Shown: one piece after another, positions 16,952 to 24,966 of the stretch
Numbering within the stretch: position 1 is the first letter of the stretch
How the letters are laid out: every line of letters starts with the position of its first letter
DNA from: Cytophagaceae bacterium
GTDB taxonomy: Bacteria; Bacteroidota; Bacteroidia; Cytophagales; Spirosomataceae
Reading direction: 5' to 3'
Assembly (NCBI GenBank): GCA_016722655.1
Contig: JADKIR010000005.1
Location: 124,001 to 188,000 of the forward strand
DNA length: 64,000 bases
Position numbers and translations under genes: made by a program
The notes under the pieces: generated by a model
The model's input: only the letters and a program-made list of their open reading frames with translations
The model's database searches: none
Told to the model about the DNA's origin: nothing

Positions 16952-18364
16952 TTATAATAGGGTAGTAGGGCAAATGTAATCTGTCAGTTCTAATTTGCCT
17001 GTTTCTTTTATTGCTTTGAAGCCTCCAGCTATTTCAATGAGGTTATTGTAACCTTTGGATTTTAAAATAGAAGATATCACCATTGATCTGTAACCACTTG
17101 CACAATGGATATAATAGGTTTTTTCCGGATCAAGTTCTGCCAAATTTTGATGTACAAAATCTAATGGAAAATTACTTACACCAACTACATGTTCTGAGTC
17201 GTATTCACTCTTTTTCCTTGAATCTAAAACGTTTATTTCAGGATTTTTATGGAATGTTTCAGCAAATTCAGAAGCTGAAATGGAGGTAATTGTTTCAACT
17301 TCATTTCCATCGGCCTGCCATGCCGCAATCCCTCCGATGAGGTAGCCCAGTGTATTGTCATAACCCACCCTTGATAGTCTGGTGATTGCTTCTTTTATCT
17401 TTGACTCTTCGCCAACCAAAAGTATAGGTTGTTCCAAATCTGTAATCAAAGTACCTGCCCAACTGGCAAATGAGCCTTCCAGGCCAATATTCCAGCTGTT
17501 AGGTATAAATCCTTTACAAAATTCCTGAGCAGCTCTTAAATCCAGCACCAAAGCATTTGTTTCTTCGGCAGCAGTTTTAAATTCCAGCGGATTAAGACCT
17601 TTCAGTCCTTTTTCATACACATCATCAATTTTTCCATACCCCATTTTATTTAACACAGCATTTTTAGGAAAATATTGAGGCGGGGCAACTAGACCGGTTA
17701 ATACTTTATCTATGAATTCATCTCTGGTTTTGGCTTGAAGAGCATAATTGGTCTTTTTCTGATTTCCAAGACTATCTGTAGTCTCTTTACTCATGTTTTT
17801 ACCACATGCTGAGCCGGCACCGTGCCCCGGAAAAACTATTACATCGTCATCAAGAGTAAGAATTTTATTGTGAAGACTGTCATATAAGTACCCTGCCAAC
17901 ACTTCCTGAGTTACATTTCCTTTTATTGCCAGATCTGGGCGACCAACATCACCAATAAAAAGGGTATCGCCGGTAATAATACCATAGTCTTTGTCTTTTT
18001 CATCTTTTACAAGAAAACAACAAGATTCCATTGTATGTCCCGGGGTATGAAGGACTTTTATTTTGATGTCGCCTAATTGCAATTCTTCCTCATCTTTGGC
18101 TACTAACGCCGCATAACCCGGTTGAGCAGTGGGGCCAAAAACAATCGTAGCTCCGGTTTTTGCTGCTAGTTCTAAATGACCAGATACAAAGTCGGCATGA
18201 AAATGGGTTTCAAGAATATATTTGATTTTTGCTCCTTCAGAGGCTGCTTTTTGTATGTAGGGATCCGGTTCTCTTAATGGATCAACTATAGCAACTTCTC
18301 CGTTTGATTCAATGTAATAAGCGGCTTCGGCCAAACAGCCGGTGTACATTTGCTCGACTTTCAT
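16952..18364 (-). CDS. Metallo-beta-lactamase / double rhodanese fusion (persulfide dioxygenase-like)
   Basis: This 470-residue three-domain protein begins with an ETHE1/glyoxalase II-like metallo-beta-lactamase domain (about 1-240). Its metal motif is THFHADFVSGH (H54, H56, D58), followed by HTPGHTMES, GDTLFIGDVGRPD and FPGHG. Two rhodanese domains follow. The first (about 275-360) has LVGEESK where the active-site loop should be, so it lacks the catalytic cysteine. The second (about 375-465) keeps it in HCASGYRS. ETHE1 enzymes oxidise glutathione persulfide to sulfite and rhodaneses pass sulfane sulfur, so a role in sulfide or persulfide detoxification is likely; the actual thiol substrate is unknown. 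A Crp/Fnr gene lies directly upstream with a GTGA-N6-TCAC palindrome between them. No signal peptide. Confidence 0.92.
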   Translation of the reverse strand: MKVEQMYTGCLAEAAYYIESNGEVAIVDPLREPDPYIQKAASEGAKIKYILETHFHADFVSGHLELAAKTGATIVFGPTAQPGYAALVAKDEEELQLGDIKIKVLHTPGHTMESCCFLVKDEKDKDYGIITGDTLFIGDVGRPDLAIKGNVTQEVLAGYLYDSLHNKILTLDDDVIVFPGHGAGSACGKNMSKETTDSLGNQKKTNYALQAKTRDEFIDKVLTGLVAPPQYFPKNAVLNKMGYGKIDDVYEKGLKGLNPLEFKTAAEETNALVLDLRAAQEFCKGFIPNSWNIGLEGSFASWAGTLITDLEQPILLVGEESKIKEAITRLSRVGYDNTLGYLIGGIAAWQADGNEVETITSISASEFAETFHKNPEINVLDSRKKSEYDSEHVVGVSNFPLDFVHQNLAELDPEKTYYIHCASGYRSMVISSILKSKGYNNLIEIAGGFKAIKETGKLELTDYICPTTLL

Positions 18365-18471
18365 AATAATTCTGTTTAGATTATTGTTCTTATTATTACA
18401 CCAATTGTAATTTTTTGGTTTTGTAAGTAATAATTTCGAAGCAAATCTCGTAAACGGAATTCTTTCAAAAA

Positions 18472-18485
18472 GTGATTTTTGTCAC
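18472..18485. promoter_or_regulatory. CRP-type palindrome between regulator and MBL/rhodanese gene
   Basis: GTGA (18472-18475), six bases, then TCAC (18482-18485), the core of the CRP consensus. It lies 107 bases upstream of the fusion gene start and just beyond the regulator's stop. The neighbouring Crp/Fnr protein has the recognition residues expected for GTGA half-sites. Confidence 0.6.
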
Positions 18486-18527
18486 GTTTGGATTATTTCT
18501 ATAAATTATATTGAAAAACAAATAAAA

Positions 18528-19166
18528 TTATAATAATTCAATTTTGTTTCTCGAAAGTTTTAATTGACCTATTTTTTCCAATTGTTTTAATAGTCTGGAA
18601 ACTACTTCCCTGGAGGTCGCCAGTTCGTTTGCCAATTCTTCATGTGTGGTGTAGAGTATTCTGGTACCGCCCGTAATTTTGATTTTTTTTCTAATCAAAG
18701 ATATAAGTCTCTGATCTAGTTTGTTAAAAGCTATACAATCAATGGTCTCCATCAAGCTGTCAAACCTTTTCTGGTAAGTATTAAATACAAATTGTTTCCA
18801 ACTATTGTATTTGCAAATCCATTCGTCAACTTTCTCAACTGGTATTGCAACAAATCTTGTTTTTTCCTCGGCAACAGCGGCAATATCTGAGATTTTGGAT
18901 TGTAAACAGCAAGTTAATGACATAGCACAGCTGTCCATTCCGGAAAGATAATAAAGCAGCATTTCTTTCCCATCCTTATCTTCTCTCATTATTTTTACTG
19001 TGCCTTCGATTATTATGGGAACAAACCTGATATAGCTTCCTGGTCGCATAAGATAGCTACCTGCTTCAAGTTCCATAAAATTTCCAATCTGGCTTAATTC
19101 CTGGATTAATTCGGTTTCAAAAAGCCCTTTAAATTGCTTTTCGTAGAATTCCGGATCTTTCTGCAT
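18528..19166 (-). CDS. Crp/Fnr family transcriptional regulator
   Basis: This 212-residue regulator has an N-terminal cyclic-nucleotide-binding-type beta-barrel (about 25-115), a dimerisation helix (about 130-160) and a C-terminal winged helix. The recognition helix reads SREVVSR (185-191), aligning with SRETVGR of E. coli CRP, including Arg180, Glu181 and Arg185. It should therefore read GTGA half-sites, unlike FNR. Cysteines cluster in the barrel (C80, C86, C87), with more at C118 and C144, so a thiol or redox signal is plausible; the cAMP pocket signature is not clear. It lies upstream of the MBL/rhodanese fusion on the same strand, 163 bases apart, with a matching palindrome in the gap. 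Control of persulfide metabolism is inference. Confidence 0.9.
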   Translation of the reverse strand: MQKDPEFYEKQFKGLFETELIQELSQIGNFMELEAGSYLMRPGSYIRFVPIIIEGTVKIMREDKDGKEMLLYYLSGMDSCAMSLTCCLQSKISDIAAVAEEKTRFVAIPVEKVDEWICKYNSWKQFVFNTYQKRFDSLMETIDCIAFNKLDQRLISLIRKKIKITGGTRILYTTHEELANELATSREVVSRLLKQLEKIGQLKLSRNKIELL

Positions 19167-19191
19167 ATTGATTGTTGATTTCTATTTTTAA

Positions 19192-19223
19192 CAAAAATAA
19201 AACAAAAAAGCACTTTTCTCAAA
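19192..19223 (-). promoter_or_regulatory. Promoter of the Crp/Fnr gene, overlapping the upstream terminator
   Basis: On the minus strand TTTG (complement 19220-19223) and TATTTTTG (complement 19192-19199) are 20 bases apart. The TTTG is exactly the loop of the terminator hairpin of the preceding gene. The ATG at 19166 leaves a leader of about 20 bases. Confidence 0.5.
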
Positions 19224-19234
19224 AGAAAAGTGCT
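19209..19234 (-). terminator. Rho-independent terminator after DAHP synthase/chorismate mutase
   Basis: An 11-bp perfect stem (AGCACTTTTCT and its complement) with a 4-base loop is followed by six U on the minus strand, 24 bases past the stop codon. Confidence 0.85.
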
Positions 19235-19257
19235 CTCTTATTCAATAACTCAAAATA

Positions 19258-20352
19258 TCAGGCATTTTGTTGATTCATAACTTCGGTTTGCTTTCTAATT
19301 GACTCCATGTGAATCAATTTGAATAATTCCTCCACAACTTCAGGATACAAATTGAGACTTTTAGCCCATTCTGCACGGGTTTCATGCACTGCTTTCCATC
19401 TGTCAAGTTGAAGAACAGCCACATTATGATCTCTTTTGTATTCACCTAATTGCTCTACTACTGACATCCTGCTTGCCAAAACCTCCAATAGCTCGCGATC
19501 CAGATTATCTAATCTTTGTCTCAATCTTTCTAGTTCACTTTGAAAATCACTCTCGTAAGTCGCTTTTCTGAATTCAATATTTGAAAGCATTTCAGCAAGA
19601 GCATTCGGAGTCAATTGTTGAGAAGCATCAGACCAGGCCTCGTCAGGATTGCGATGAGATTCAATTATCAGACCGTCATAGTTTAAATCCATTGCTCTTT
19701 GGGTCAGTTCTGCCAAATAAGCTCTTTTTCCGGCCATATGACTAGGATCACCTATCAACGGAATTTGAGGAAATAATGTCTTCAATTCAACGGCAATTTG
19801 CCACATTGGAGAATTGCGATATTTGGTTTCCTGAGCATTGGAGAATCCTCTGTGAATAGCTCCCATTTTATTAATACCAGCACCCGCAATTCTTTCAAAA
19901 GCACCAACCCATAAAGCTAAATCAGGGTTTACAGGGTTTTTGATTAAAACCGGAATATCTACACCTTTCAGTGAATCGGCAAGGTCCTGTACATTAAATG
20001 GGTTAACTGTAGTGCGGGCACCAATCCAAAGTACATCAACGCCATATTTAAGGGCGAGTTCAACGTGCTGAGGCGTGGCAACTTCAACAGCAGTTTTCAG
20101 ACCGGTTTCAGCTTTAGCTTTTTGCAACCATGGCAATGCTTCTTCGCCTTTTCCTTCAAAACTACCCGGTCTGGTACGCGGTTTCCAAACTCCGGCTCTC
20201 AAAATATGGGCAAAACCATTATTTTTTATACTAATAGCAGTTTCCATTACTTGTTCCTCAGATTCAGCACTACAAGGACCGGCAATGATTAATGGTTTTC
20301 CTTCGGTTTCTACCCATGTATTTAAGGGTAAAACATCAATATTCGCTTTCAT
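19258..20352 (-). CDS. Bifunctional 3-deoxy-7-phosphoheptulonate synthase / chorismate mutase
   Basis: This 364-residue fusion catalyses the first committed step of aromatic amino acid synthesis (PEP plus erythrose-4-phosphate to DAHP) and the conversion of chorismate to prephenate. The DAHP synthase half (about 1-265) is of the short AroA-beta/KdsA-like type, with IIAGPCSAESEEQV, RAGVWKPRTRPGSFEG, IGARTTVNPF, IHRGFS and GDPSHMAGKR. The chorismate mutase type II half (about 270-364) shows LRQRLDNLDRELLEVLASRM and the late HMESIRKQ. The C-terminal mutase may allow prephenate feedback, as shown for related fusions. It stands alone with its own terminator. Start ATG at 20352 is the natural one. 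Confidence 0.95.
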   Translation of the reverse strand: MKANIDVLPLNTWVETEGKPLIIAGPCSAESEEQVMETAISIKNNGFAHILRAGVWKPRTRPGSFEGKGEEALPWLQKAKAETGLKTAVEVATPQHVELALKYGVDVLWIGARTTVNPFNVQDLADSLKGVDIPVLIKNPVNPDLALWVGAFERIAGAGINKMGAIHRGFSNAQETKYRNSPMWQIAVELKTLFPQIPLIGDPSHMAGKRAYLAELTQRAMDLNYDGLIIESHRNPDEAWSDASQQLTPNALAEMLSNIEFRKATYESDFQSELERLRQRLDNLDRELLEVLASRMSVVEQLGEYKRDHNVAVLQLDRWKAVHETRAEWAKSLNLYPEVVEELFKLIHMESIRKQTEVMNQQNA

Positions 20353-20422
20353 TTTTTAATTAGTATTGGGTACTTCTACCAATTGATTTATCCTAAATTT
20401 ATATTTTTTTTCCAATCATTAG

Positions 20423-20430
20423 TATCTTTG
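20423..20430 (+). promoter_or_regulatory. -7 element of the proline dehydrogenase transcript
   Basis: TATCTTTG matches TAnnTTTG perfectly and lies 29 bases before the GTG start at 20459. The upstream region is T-rich but has no clear TTTG at 19 bases. Confidence 0.5.
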
Positions 20431-20458
20431 TATATTCATTAACAAATCTAAAATCATA

Positions 20459-21658
20459 GTGAAAAATCTGATTTCTCAAATAGACTTTACAGACACAAAA
20501 GTTGCGTTTGAAAGCCAAAACTCTTCGATTTTGTGGAAGAATTACAATATTTACCGACTAATGAACCAAAATTGGCTCGTAAATATAGGCACTTTTTTTA
20601 TAAAAGTTAGTCTCAAGATTGGCTTGCCCATAAAAAAAATAATAAAGGACACAGTTTTTGGGTTATTTTGTGGAGGAGAAACTATTGATGAGTGCGAGAG
20701 GACTATTCATAAATTGCATAATTTTCAAATTGGAACAATACTCGATTATTCGGTTGAAGGGGAAGATGATGAATTGAGTTTTGATCAAACTAAAGATGAG
20801 ATATTACAATCAATAATTTATGCCAAAGATCACAAGGATAAGATTCCCTATTCTGTTTTTAAAATAACAGGAATTGGTTCCAGAGATCTACTGACCAAAA
20901 TACAGGAAAATAAAAATCCCTTGGATACTGAAGAAAAGAGGAAATATGAGGCATTTAAAAACAGATTGAATACTTTGGCAGAAGCAGCCAAAAATCATCA
21001 AATGAGACTATTTATTGATGCTGAGGAAACCTGGATACAAAATGTTATTGATGATTTGGTACTGGATTTAATGAGAAAATATAACAAGGGAAATCAACCT
21101 ATAATTTTTAATACCTATCAATTATACAGAACCCAGGCATACAATATTTTAAAAAGTCATTTTGAAACCGGGAAAAGTGAAGGTTTTAAAGTTGGTGCTA
21201 AACTAGTTAGAGGTGCTTATATGGAAAAAGAAAGAGAACGGGCACAAAAACTTGATTATGAAGACCCAATCAATGCAAATAAGGAAATAACTGACCGTCA
21301 ATTTAACAATGCCACCATATTGTGTATTGAAAATGCCGAGTGGATTAGTGTGTGCTTAGGTACCCATAATGAAGAGAGCTGTAAAGTGGGGGTGGAGCAT
21401 ATTGAAAAAAAAGGTTTGGATGTTGGGGATCAACGTGTTTATTTTGCCCAACTTTTGGGAATGAGCGATAATATAACTTTTAATTTGGCTAAAGCTGGTT
21501 TTAACACGGCAAAATATGTCCCATTTGGTCCCGTAGAATCTGTAATGCCTTATTTATTGCGTAGAGCTGAGGAAAATACATCAATTGCCGGACAAACAAG
21601 CAGAGAGTTCAGAATGTTTAAAATTGAAATTGACAGAAGAAAGAAAGAGAATGTATGA
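20459..21658 (+). CDS. Proline dehydrogenase
   Basis: This 399-residue FAD enzyme oxidises L-proline to pyrroline-5-carboxylate, passing electrons to the quinone pool. It starts with GTG (20459). PRODH-barrel signatures are present: GTILDYSVEGEDD, FKITGIGSRDLL, LFIDAEETWIQ, KLVRGAYMEKERERA, AQLLGMSDN, and the C-terminal YVPFGPVESVMPYLLRRAEENTS, which covers the proline-binding arginines. There is no aldehyde dehydrogenase domain, so the second catabolic step must come from elsewhere in the genome. The last four bases overlap the lspA start (ATGA), so the two are coupled. The link with lspA is positional only. Confidence 0.94.
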   Translation: MKNLISQIDFTDTKVAFESQNSSILWKNYNIYRLMNQNWLVNIGTFFIKVSLKIGLPIKKIIKDTVFGLFCGGETIDECERTIHKLHNFQIGTILDYSVEGEDDELSFDQTKDEILQSIIYAKDHKDKIPYSVFKITGIGSRDLLTKIQENKNPLDTEEKRKYEAFKNRLNTLAEAAKNHQMRLFIDAEETWIQNVIDDLVLDLMRKYNKGNQPIIFNTYQLYRTQAYNILKSHFETGKSEGFKVGAKLVRGAYMEKERERAQKLDYEDPINANKEITDRQFNNATILCIENAEWISVCLGTHNEESCKVGVEHIEKKGLDVGDQRVYFAQLLGMSDNITFNLAKAGFNTAKYVPFGPVESVMPYLLRRAEENTSIAGQTSREFRMFKIEIDRRKKENV

Positions 21659-22341
21659 ATAATTCCTTAAAGTATTTTTTGTTTGCTATTACCCTGATAA
21701 TTGTGGATCAGGTTTTGAAATTATGGATGCATTTTGTGGTTTTACCCCAACATTTTGGAAATATTGATTTAATACCAGGAATTTTTAAGCTGCATTATGT
21801 TACCAATAAAGGAATGGCTTTTGGGATGGAGCTGGGTGGAGAATATGGTAAGCTCGCTTTGACATTGTTCAGGTTGGTTGCAATGTTTGGTATTGGATGG
21901 TATCTTAATTTTCAAGCCACAAAGACCCCAAATAATGGTCTCTTATGGGCAATTGCAGCAATACTTGCAGGGGCAATGGGAAATGTTTTAGATAGTACGT
22001 TTTATGGTGTTTTAATAAATGGAAATGCACCAACAGAAGCACCCTATCCCTGGTTTCATGGACAGGTGATTGATATGTTTTATTTTTATTTTCTCGATGG
22101 TTTCTGGCCAGAGTGGGTGCCTATAGTGGGAGGGACCTACCATTCTACACCGATATTTAATTTTGCTGATGCTTGTATATTTTTAGGTGTAGTTTCAATT
22201 CTCTTTTTTCAAAAAAGGTTTTTGGAAATGAAACCTATGGATAATGATTTTGTAATGCATATGACTGAAAATGAGTCTATATTAGAAACTGGTGAACACA
22301 AAAGCTCACAAAATCAGGATAATAGTGAAGGGAATTCCTGA
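21655..22341 (+). CDS. lspA: Lipoprotein signal peptidase (signal peptidase II)
   Basis: LspA cleaves the signal peptide of diacylglyceryl-modified prolipoproteins in the inner membrane. The 228-residue protein has four membrane helices and the catalytic aspartates in GNVLDSTFYG and FNFADACIFLG. The early VDQVLKLW motif and the TNKGMAFGM segment are also typical. The usual GNxxDR arginine is serine here, which appears common in Bacteroidota LspA. The protein is somewhat long: a loop before the second aspartate (NAPTEAPYPWFHGQ...) and an extra polar C-terminal tail (ENESILETGEHKSSQNQ) go beyond the usual 160-180 residues. It overlaps the proline dehydrogenase stop. Several predicted lipoproteins in this window are its likely substrates. 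Confidence 0.95.
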   Translation: MNNSLKYFLFAITLIIVDQVLKLWMHFVVLPQHFGNIDLIPGIFKLHYVTNKGMAFGMELGGEYGKLALTLFRLVAMFGIGWYLNFQATKTPNNGLLWAIAAILAGAMGNVLDSTFYGVLINGNAPTEAPYPWFHGQVIDMFYFYFLDGFWPEWVPIVGGTYHSTPIFNFADACIFLGVVSILFFQKRFLEMKPMDNDFVMHMTENESILETGEHKSSQNQDNSEGNS

Positions 22342-22343
22342 AA

Positions 22344-22634
22344 ATGAGAGGTTTTTATTTTAAACGATTGAATGAAAAAATTATGAGTACTGAAAATAAA
22401 TTAAGATTTTATAAAGTAGGAGTTGCCGCAGGAATTTTTATGGCATTGTTTTTCTCTTATCAAATTCCGCAAGGTAAGTACCAAACTATGTTTAAAGAGG
22501 TGTTTTTAGGCATTTCTGTATTGCTTATGTTGGTGATAATGAATCATAAAGTTGAATCATCAAGAAAGTGGCTCAATATAGGTGTTATTGCCGCAATAGT
22601 GATTACTATGGTTTTATATTTATTTGAAGTATAA
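22344..22634 (+). CDS. Small membrane protein, function unknown
   Basis: This is a hypothetical protein of up to 96 residues with three hydrophobic stretches (VGVAAGIFMALFFSY, EVFLGISVLLMLVIM, IGVIAAIVITMVLYL). An internal ATG at 22383 (MSTENKLRFYKVG) gives an 83-residue form whose start looks more natural, because the first 13 residues are basic and unremarkable. It follows lspA by two bases in the same operon and is followed by a strong hairpin. I do not recognise a family. Confidence 0.65.
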   Translation: MRGFYFKRLNEKIMSTENKLRFYKVGVAAGIFMALFFSYQIPQGKYQTMFKEVFLGISVLLMLVIMNHKVESSRKWLNIGVIAAIVITMVLYLFEV

Positions 22635-22636
22635 AA

Positions 22637-22660
22637 AAAGCTGTTCTTTCAAACAGCTTT
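22637..22660. terminator. Shared terminator between the small membrane protein and LysM genes
   Basis: AAAGCTGTT and its complement form a 9-bp stem with a 6-base loop and A/T tails on both sides. It sits between the convergent genes ending at 22634 and 22683 and could serve both. Confidence 0.65.
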
Positions 22661-22682
22661 TCAATATTAATCAATTTAAATT

Positions 22683-23336
22683 TTATTCTTTTTCCTTTTT
22701 GGGAATCAGCAATTTTTCTCCTCTTTCAGAGAAATTTTTAGTTTTTCCGTTCGCAGCCATCAATTGTTCTACTGAAATTCCATATTTACTGGCAACAACT
22801 CTTAAAATATCTCCCGGTCCTACAGTATGAACAGCCTGAACGGGTACGGTTAATTTTGTAACTCCTACCTTAATTCCTTCAGGATCAACACCAGGATTCA
22901 GTTTTTTCATAGTACTTGCACTCACATTAAACTTATTGGCTATACCAAAAAAAGTCTCTCCTGATTTTACGGTATATTTACCAGTTTCGCTTTTAATGGC
23001 AACAGGTTCTGAAATTTTTTCTTCCTTTTTCTCTTCAACTTTTGCATCAGAGACGACCGTTTCGGAAGTTTTTTCTTCAGTTTTCGCTACTTCAGGCGAT
23101 GAGACTTCAGTTTTTTGATCTTTCATATCGTCTTCATCTACTACTACTGAATCAGTAGTTTTTGGTACTACCATTTCTTCGGCGGCAAGTTCAGAGCTTG
23201 AATTGGACTCATCTGACATCATCTGCCAGCCAACATAAAGCAAAACACATACTAAAACAATCAAAATAGCCAAAACAGCAGTAGGGGTGGTGCTATTTGG
23301 ATGCTCGGGTTTGGGGTTTCTGTCTTCAAATTCCAT
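22683..23336 (-). CDS. Membrane-anchored LysM domain protein
   Basis: This 217-residue protein probably binds peptidoglycan. The N-terminal cytoplasmic tail is proline-rich (residues 1-17) and is followed by one membrane helix (AVLAILIVLVCVLLYVGW). Next comes a long acidic/lysine linker (about 45-115) and two LysM domains (YTVKSGETFFGIANKFNVSAS... and HTVGPGDILRVVASKYGIS...). The C-terminus ends in KLLIPKKEKE. The ATG overlaps the purE stop by one base (TAATG), so it is the third gene of the purK-purE transcript. No catalytic domain is attached, so it is more likely a scaffold or anchor than a hydrolase. Confidence 0.85.
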   Translation of the reverse strand: MEFEDRNPKPEHPNSTTPTAVLAILIVLVCVLLYVGWQMMSDESNSSSELAAEEMVVPKTTDSVVVDEDDMKDQKTEVSSPEVAKTEEKTSETVVSDAKVEEKKEEKISEPVAIKSETGKYTVKSGETFFGIANKFNVSASTMKKLNPGVDPEGIKVGVTKLTVPVQAVHTVGPGDILRVVASKYGISVEQLMAANGKTKNFSERGEKLLIPKKEKE

Positions 23337-23818
23337 TACTTATTTTTTATTTCAATGTTCATTAATTTCACTTTCTCTTTTAATTCTTCTTTGTAACCCA
23401 AAAGTTTGTCTTTCAATTCCTTGTTCTCAATTCCGAGTATCTGAACTGCCAATAATCCTGCATTTGTAGATGCGTTTAGTGCAACTGTGGCCACGGGTAC
23501 TCCATTGGGCATTTGCAAAATAGATAATATTGAATCCCATCCATCAATAGAGTTACTTGATTTTACAGGCACTCCAATTACCGGCAAAATCGTAGCTGAA
23601 GCAACCATTCCAGGCAAATGTGCGGCACCACCCGCACCTGCAATTATGACTTTTAAACCTCTTTCAACCGCTGATTTGGCATAATCTATCATCCTCTCGG
23701 GTGTCCTGTGTGCCGATACGACTTCAATTTCGTAAGGAACTTCAAATTTTTCAAATATTTCTACAGCACCCTGCATGACTTTCATATCAGAACTGCTACC
23801 CATTATTATTCCTACCAT
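23336..23818 (-). CDS. purE: 5-(carboxyamino)imidazole ribonucleotide mutase
   Basis: PurE converts N5-CAIR to CAIR in purine synthesis. The 160-residue protein carries the family motifs: GIIMGSSSDMKVMQ near the start, VVSAHRTPERM, IIAGAGGAAHLPGM and LSILQMPNGVPVATVAL. It forms an operon with purK (5 bases upstream), the enzyme that makes its substrate, and with a LysM protein gene downstream by a one-base overlap. Length is typical for class I (N5-CAIR mutase) PurE, which agrees with the presence of purK. Confidence 0.97.
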   Translation of the reverse strand: MVGIIMGSSSDMKVMQGAVEIFEKFEVPYEIEVVSAHRTPERMIDYAKSAVERGLKVIIAGAGGAAHLPGMVASATILPVIGVPVKSSNSIDGWDSILSILQMPNGVPVATVALNASTNAGLLAVQILGIENKELKDKLLGYKEELKEKVKLMNIEIKNK

Positions 23819-23823
23819 GCAGA

Positions 23824-24963
23824 TTATTTGGAAATTACTTTTAAATTATCTTTTACAAAATTCACCTTTTCAATCAAATTATCAAAATTTGAGTCTAAAA
23901 TTGTTACATGACCCATTTTTCTAAATGGTTTTGTGGTCTTTTTGCCGTAAAAAAACGGAAATACACCTTCGATGCCCAGTATTTGGTCCATTCCTTCAAT
24001 ATTTACAGCCCCCTCGTAGCCGGGCTCTCCCAGGATATTTACCATTGCCGCAGTTGAAACTGGTTTTAAATCTACCAATGGTAAATCAAGAATTGCCCTC
24101 CAATGCATATCAAACTGAGAAATCAGATTGGCTTTTTGAGTGTGATGCCCACTGTTATGTGGTCGTGGAGCCACTTCATTGACCAAAATTTGCCCATCTT
24201 TAGTTAAAAACATTTCAACAGCAAGTAAGCCAACTATTCCAAATTTTTCAGCTACAGTTTTAGCAATGCTTTTGGCTTTTTCCTCAACATCAGTGCTAAT
24301 ATTTGCAGGGGAAAATAAATATTCAACAAGGTTGGCTTCAGGGTGAAATACCATTTCTACAACAGGAAAAGCCACAATTGAGCCTGAAGGATTACGTGCG
24401 ACAATCACAGCAAGTTCTTTTTCAAAATCAATTAATTGTTCAATGATTCCATTGGCATTAAAAACCTTCTCAATATCTCCACTATCTCTGATGATTTGCA
24501 CACCCCGACCATCATAGCCACCTACTCCAATTTTATTAACTACCGGAAAACTTTGGATTTTATTTTTTGCATCTTCCTTATTTTCAATAAGAAAAAAATC
24601 CGATGTTGGAATATTGTGGTCTGCAAAAAACTGCTTTTGTATGGTTTTGTCTTTTATTGTTTCCACTATTGCAGGTTGTGGATAGACCATTTTGCCTTCA
24701 GCCTCCAGTTTTTTTAGTGCTTCAATATTGACATTTTCAATTTCGATAGTAATTACATCTAAAGTTTTTCCGAAATTATAGACTGTGTCAAAGTCCATTA
24801 TATCTCCCAAAACAAAATTTCTGGTAATCCCCGCACAAGGGCAATGAGCGTCATTTTCAAGCACCGAAACATCCAAATCAAAATCAAGGGCAGCCTGAAT
24901 AAGCATTTTGCCCAATTGACCGCCCCCTAAAATTCCGATTTTAGTATTGTTTTTAAAACCCAT
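23824..24963 (-). CDS. purK: N5-carboxyaminoimidazole ribonucleotide synthase
   Basis: PurK is an ATP-grasp enzyme that carboxylates AIR with bicarbonate to N5-CAIR. The 379-residue protein begins with the dinucleotide-like GILGGGQLGKMLIQAA. The ATP-grasp core follows (FPVVNKIGVGGYDGRGVQII, then IVEQL-like IIEQLIDFEKELAVIVAR) and the metal-binding NEVAPRPHNSGHHT motif. It is first in the purK-purE-LysM operon and lies three bases after the gene encoded upstream on the same strand. Length and motifs are those of an intact gene. Confidence 0.96.
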   Translation of the reverse strand: MGFKNNTKIGILGGGQLGKMLIQAALDFDLDVSVLENDAHCPCAGITRNFVLGDIMDFDTVYNFGKTLDVITIEIENVNIEALKKLEAEGKMVYPQPAIVETIKDKTIQKQFFADHNIPTSDFFLIENKEDAKNKIQSFPVVNKIGVGGYDGRGVQIIRDSGDIEKVFNANGIIEQLIDFEKELAVIVARNPSGSIVAFPVVEMVFHPEANLVEYLFSPANISTDVEEKAKSIAKTVAEKFGIVGLLAVEMFLTKDGQILVNEVAPRPHNSGHHTQKANLISQFDMHWRAILDLPLVDLKPVSTAAMVNILGEPGYEGAVNIEGMDQILGIEGVFPFFYGKKTTKPFRKMGHVTILDSNFDNLIEKVNFVKDNLKVISK

Positions 24964-24966
24964 ATT

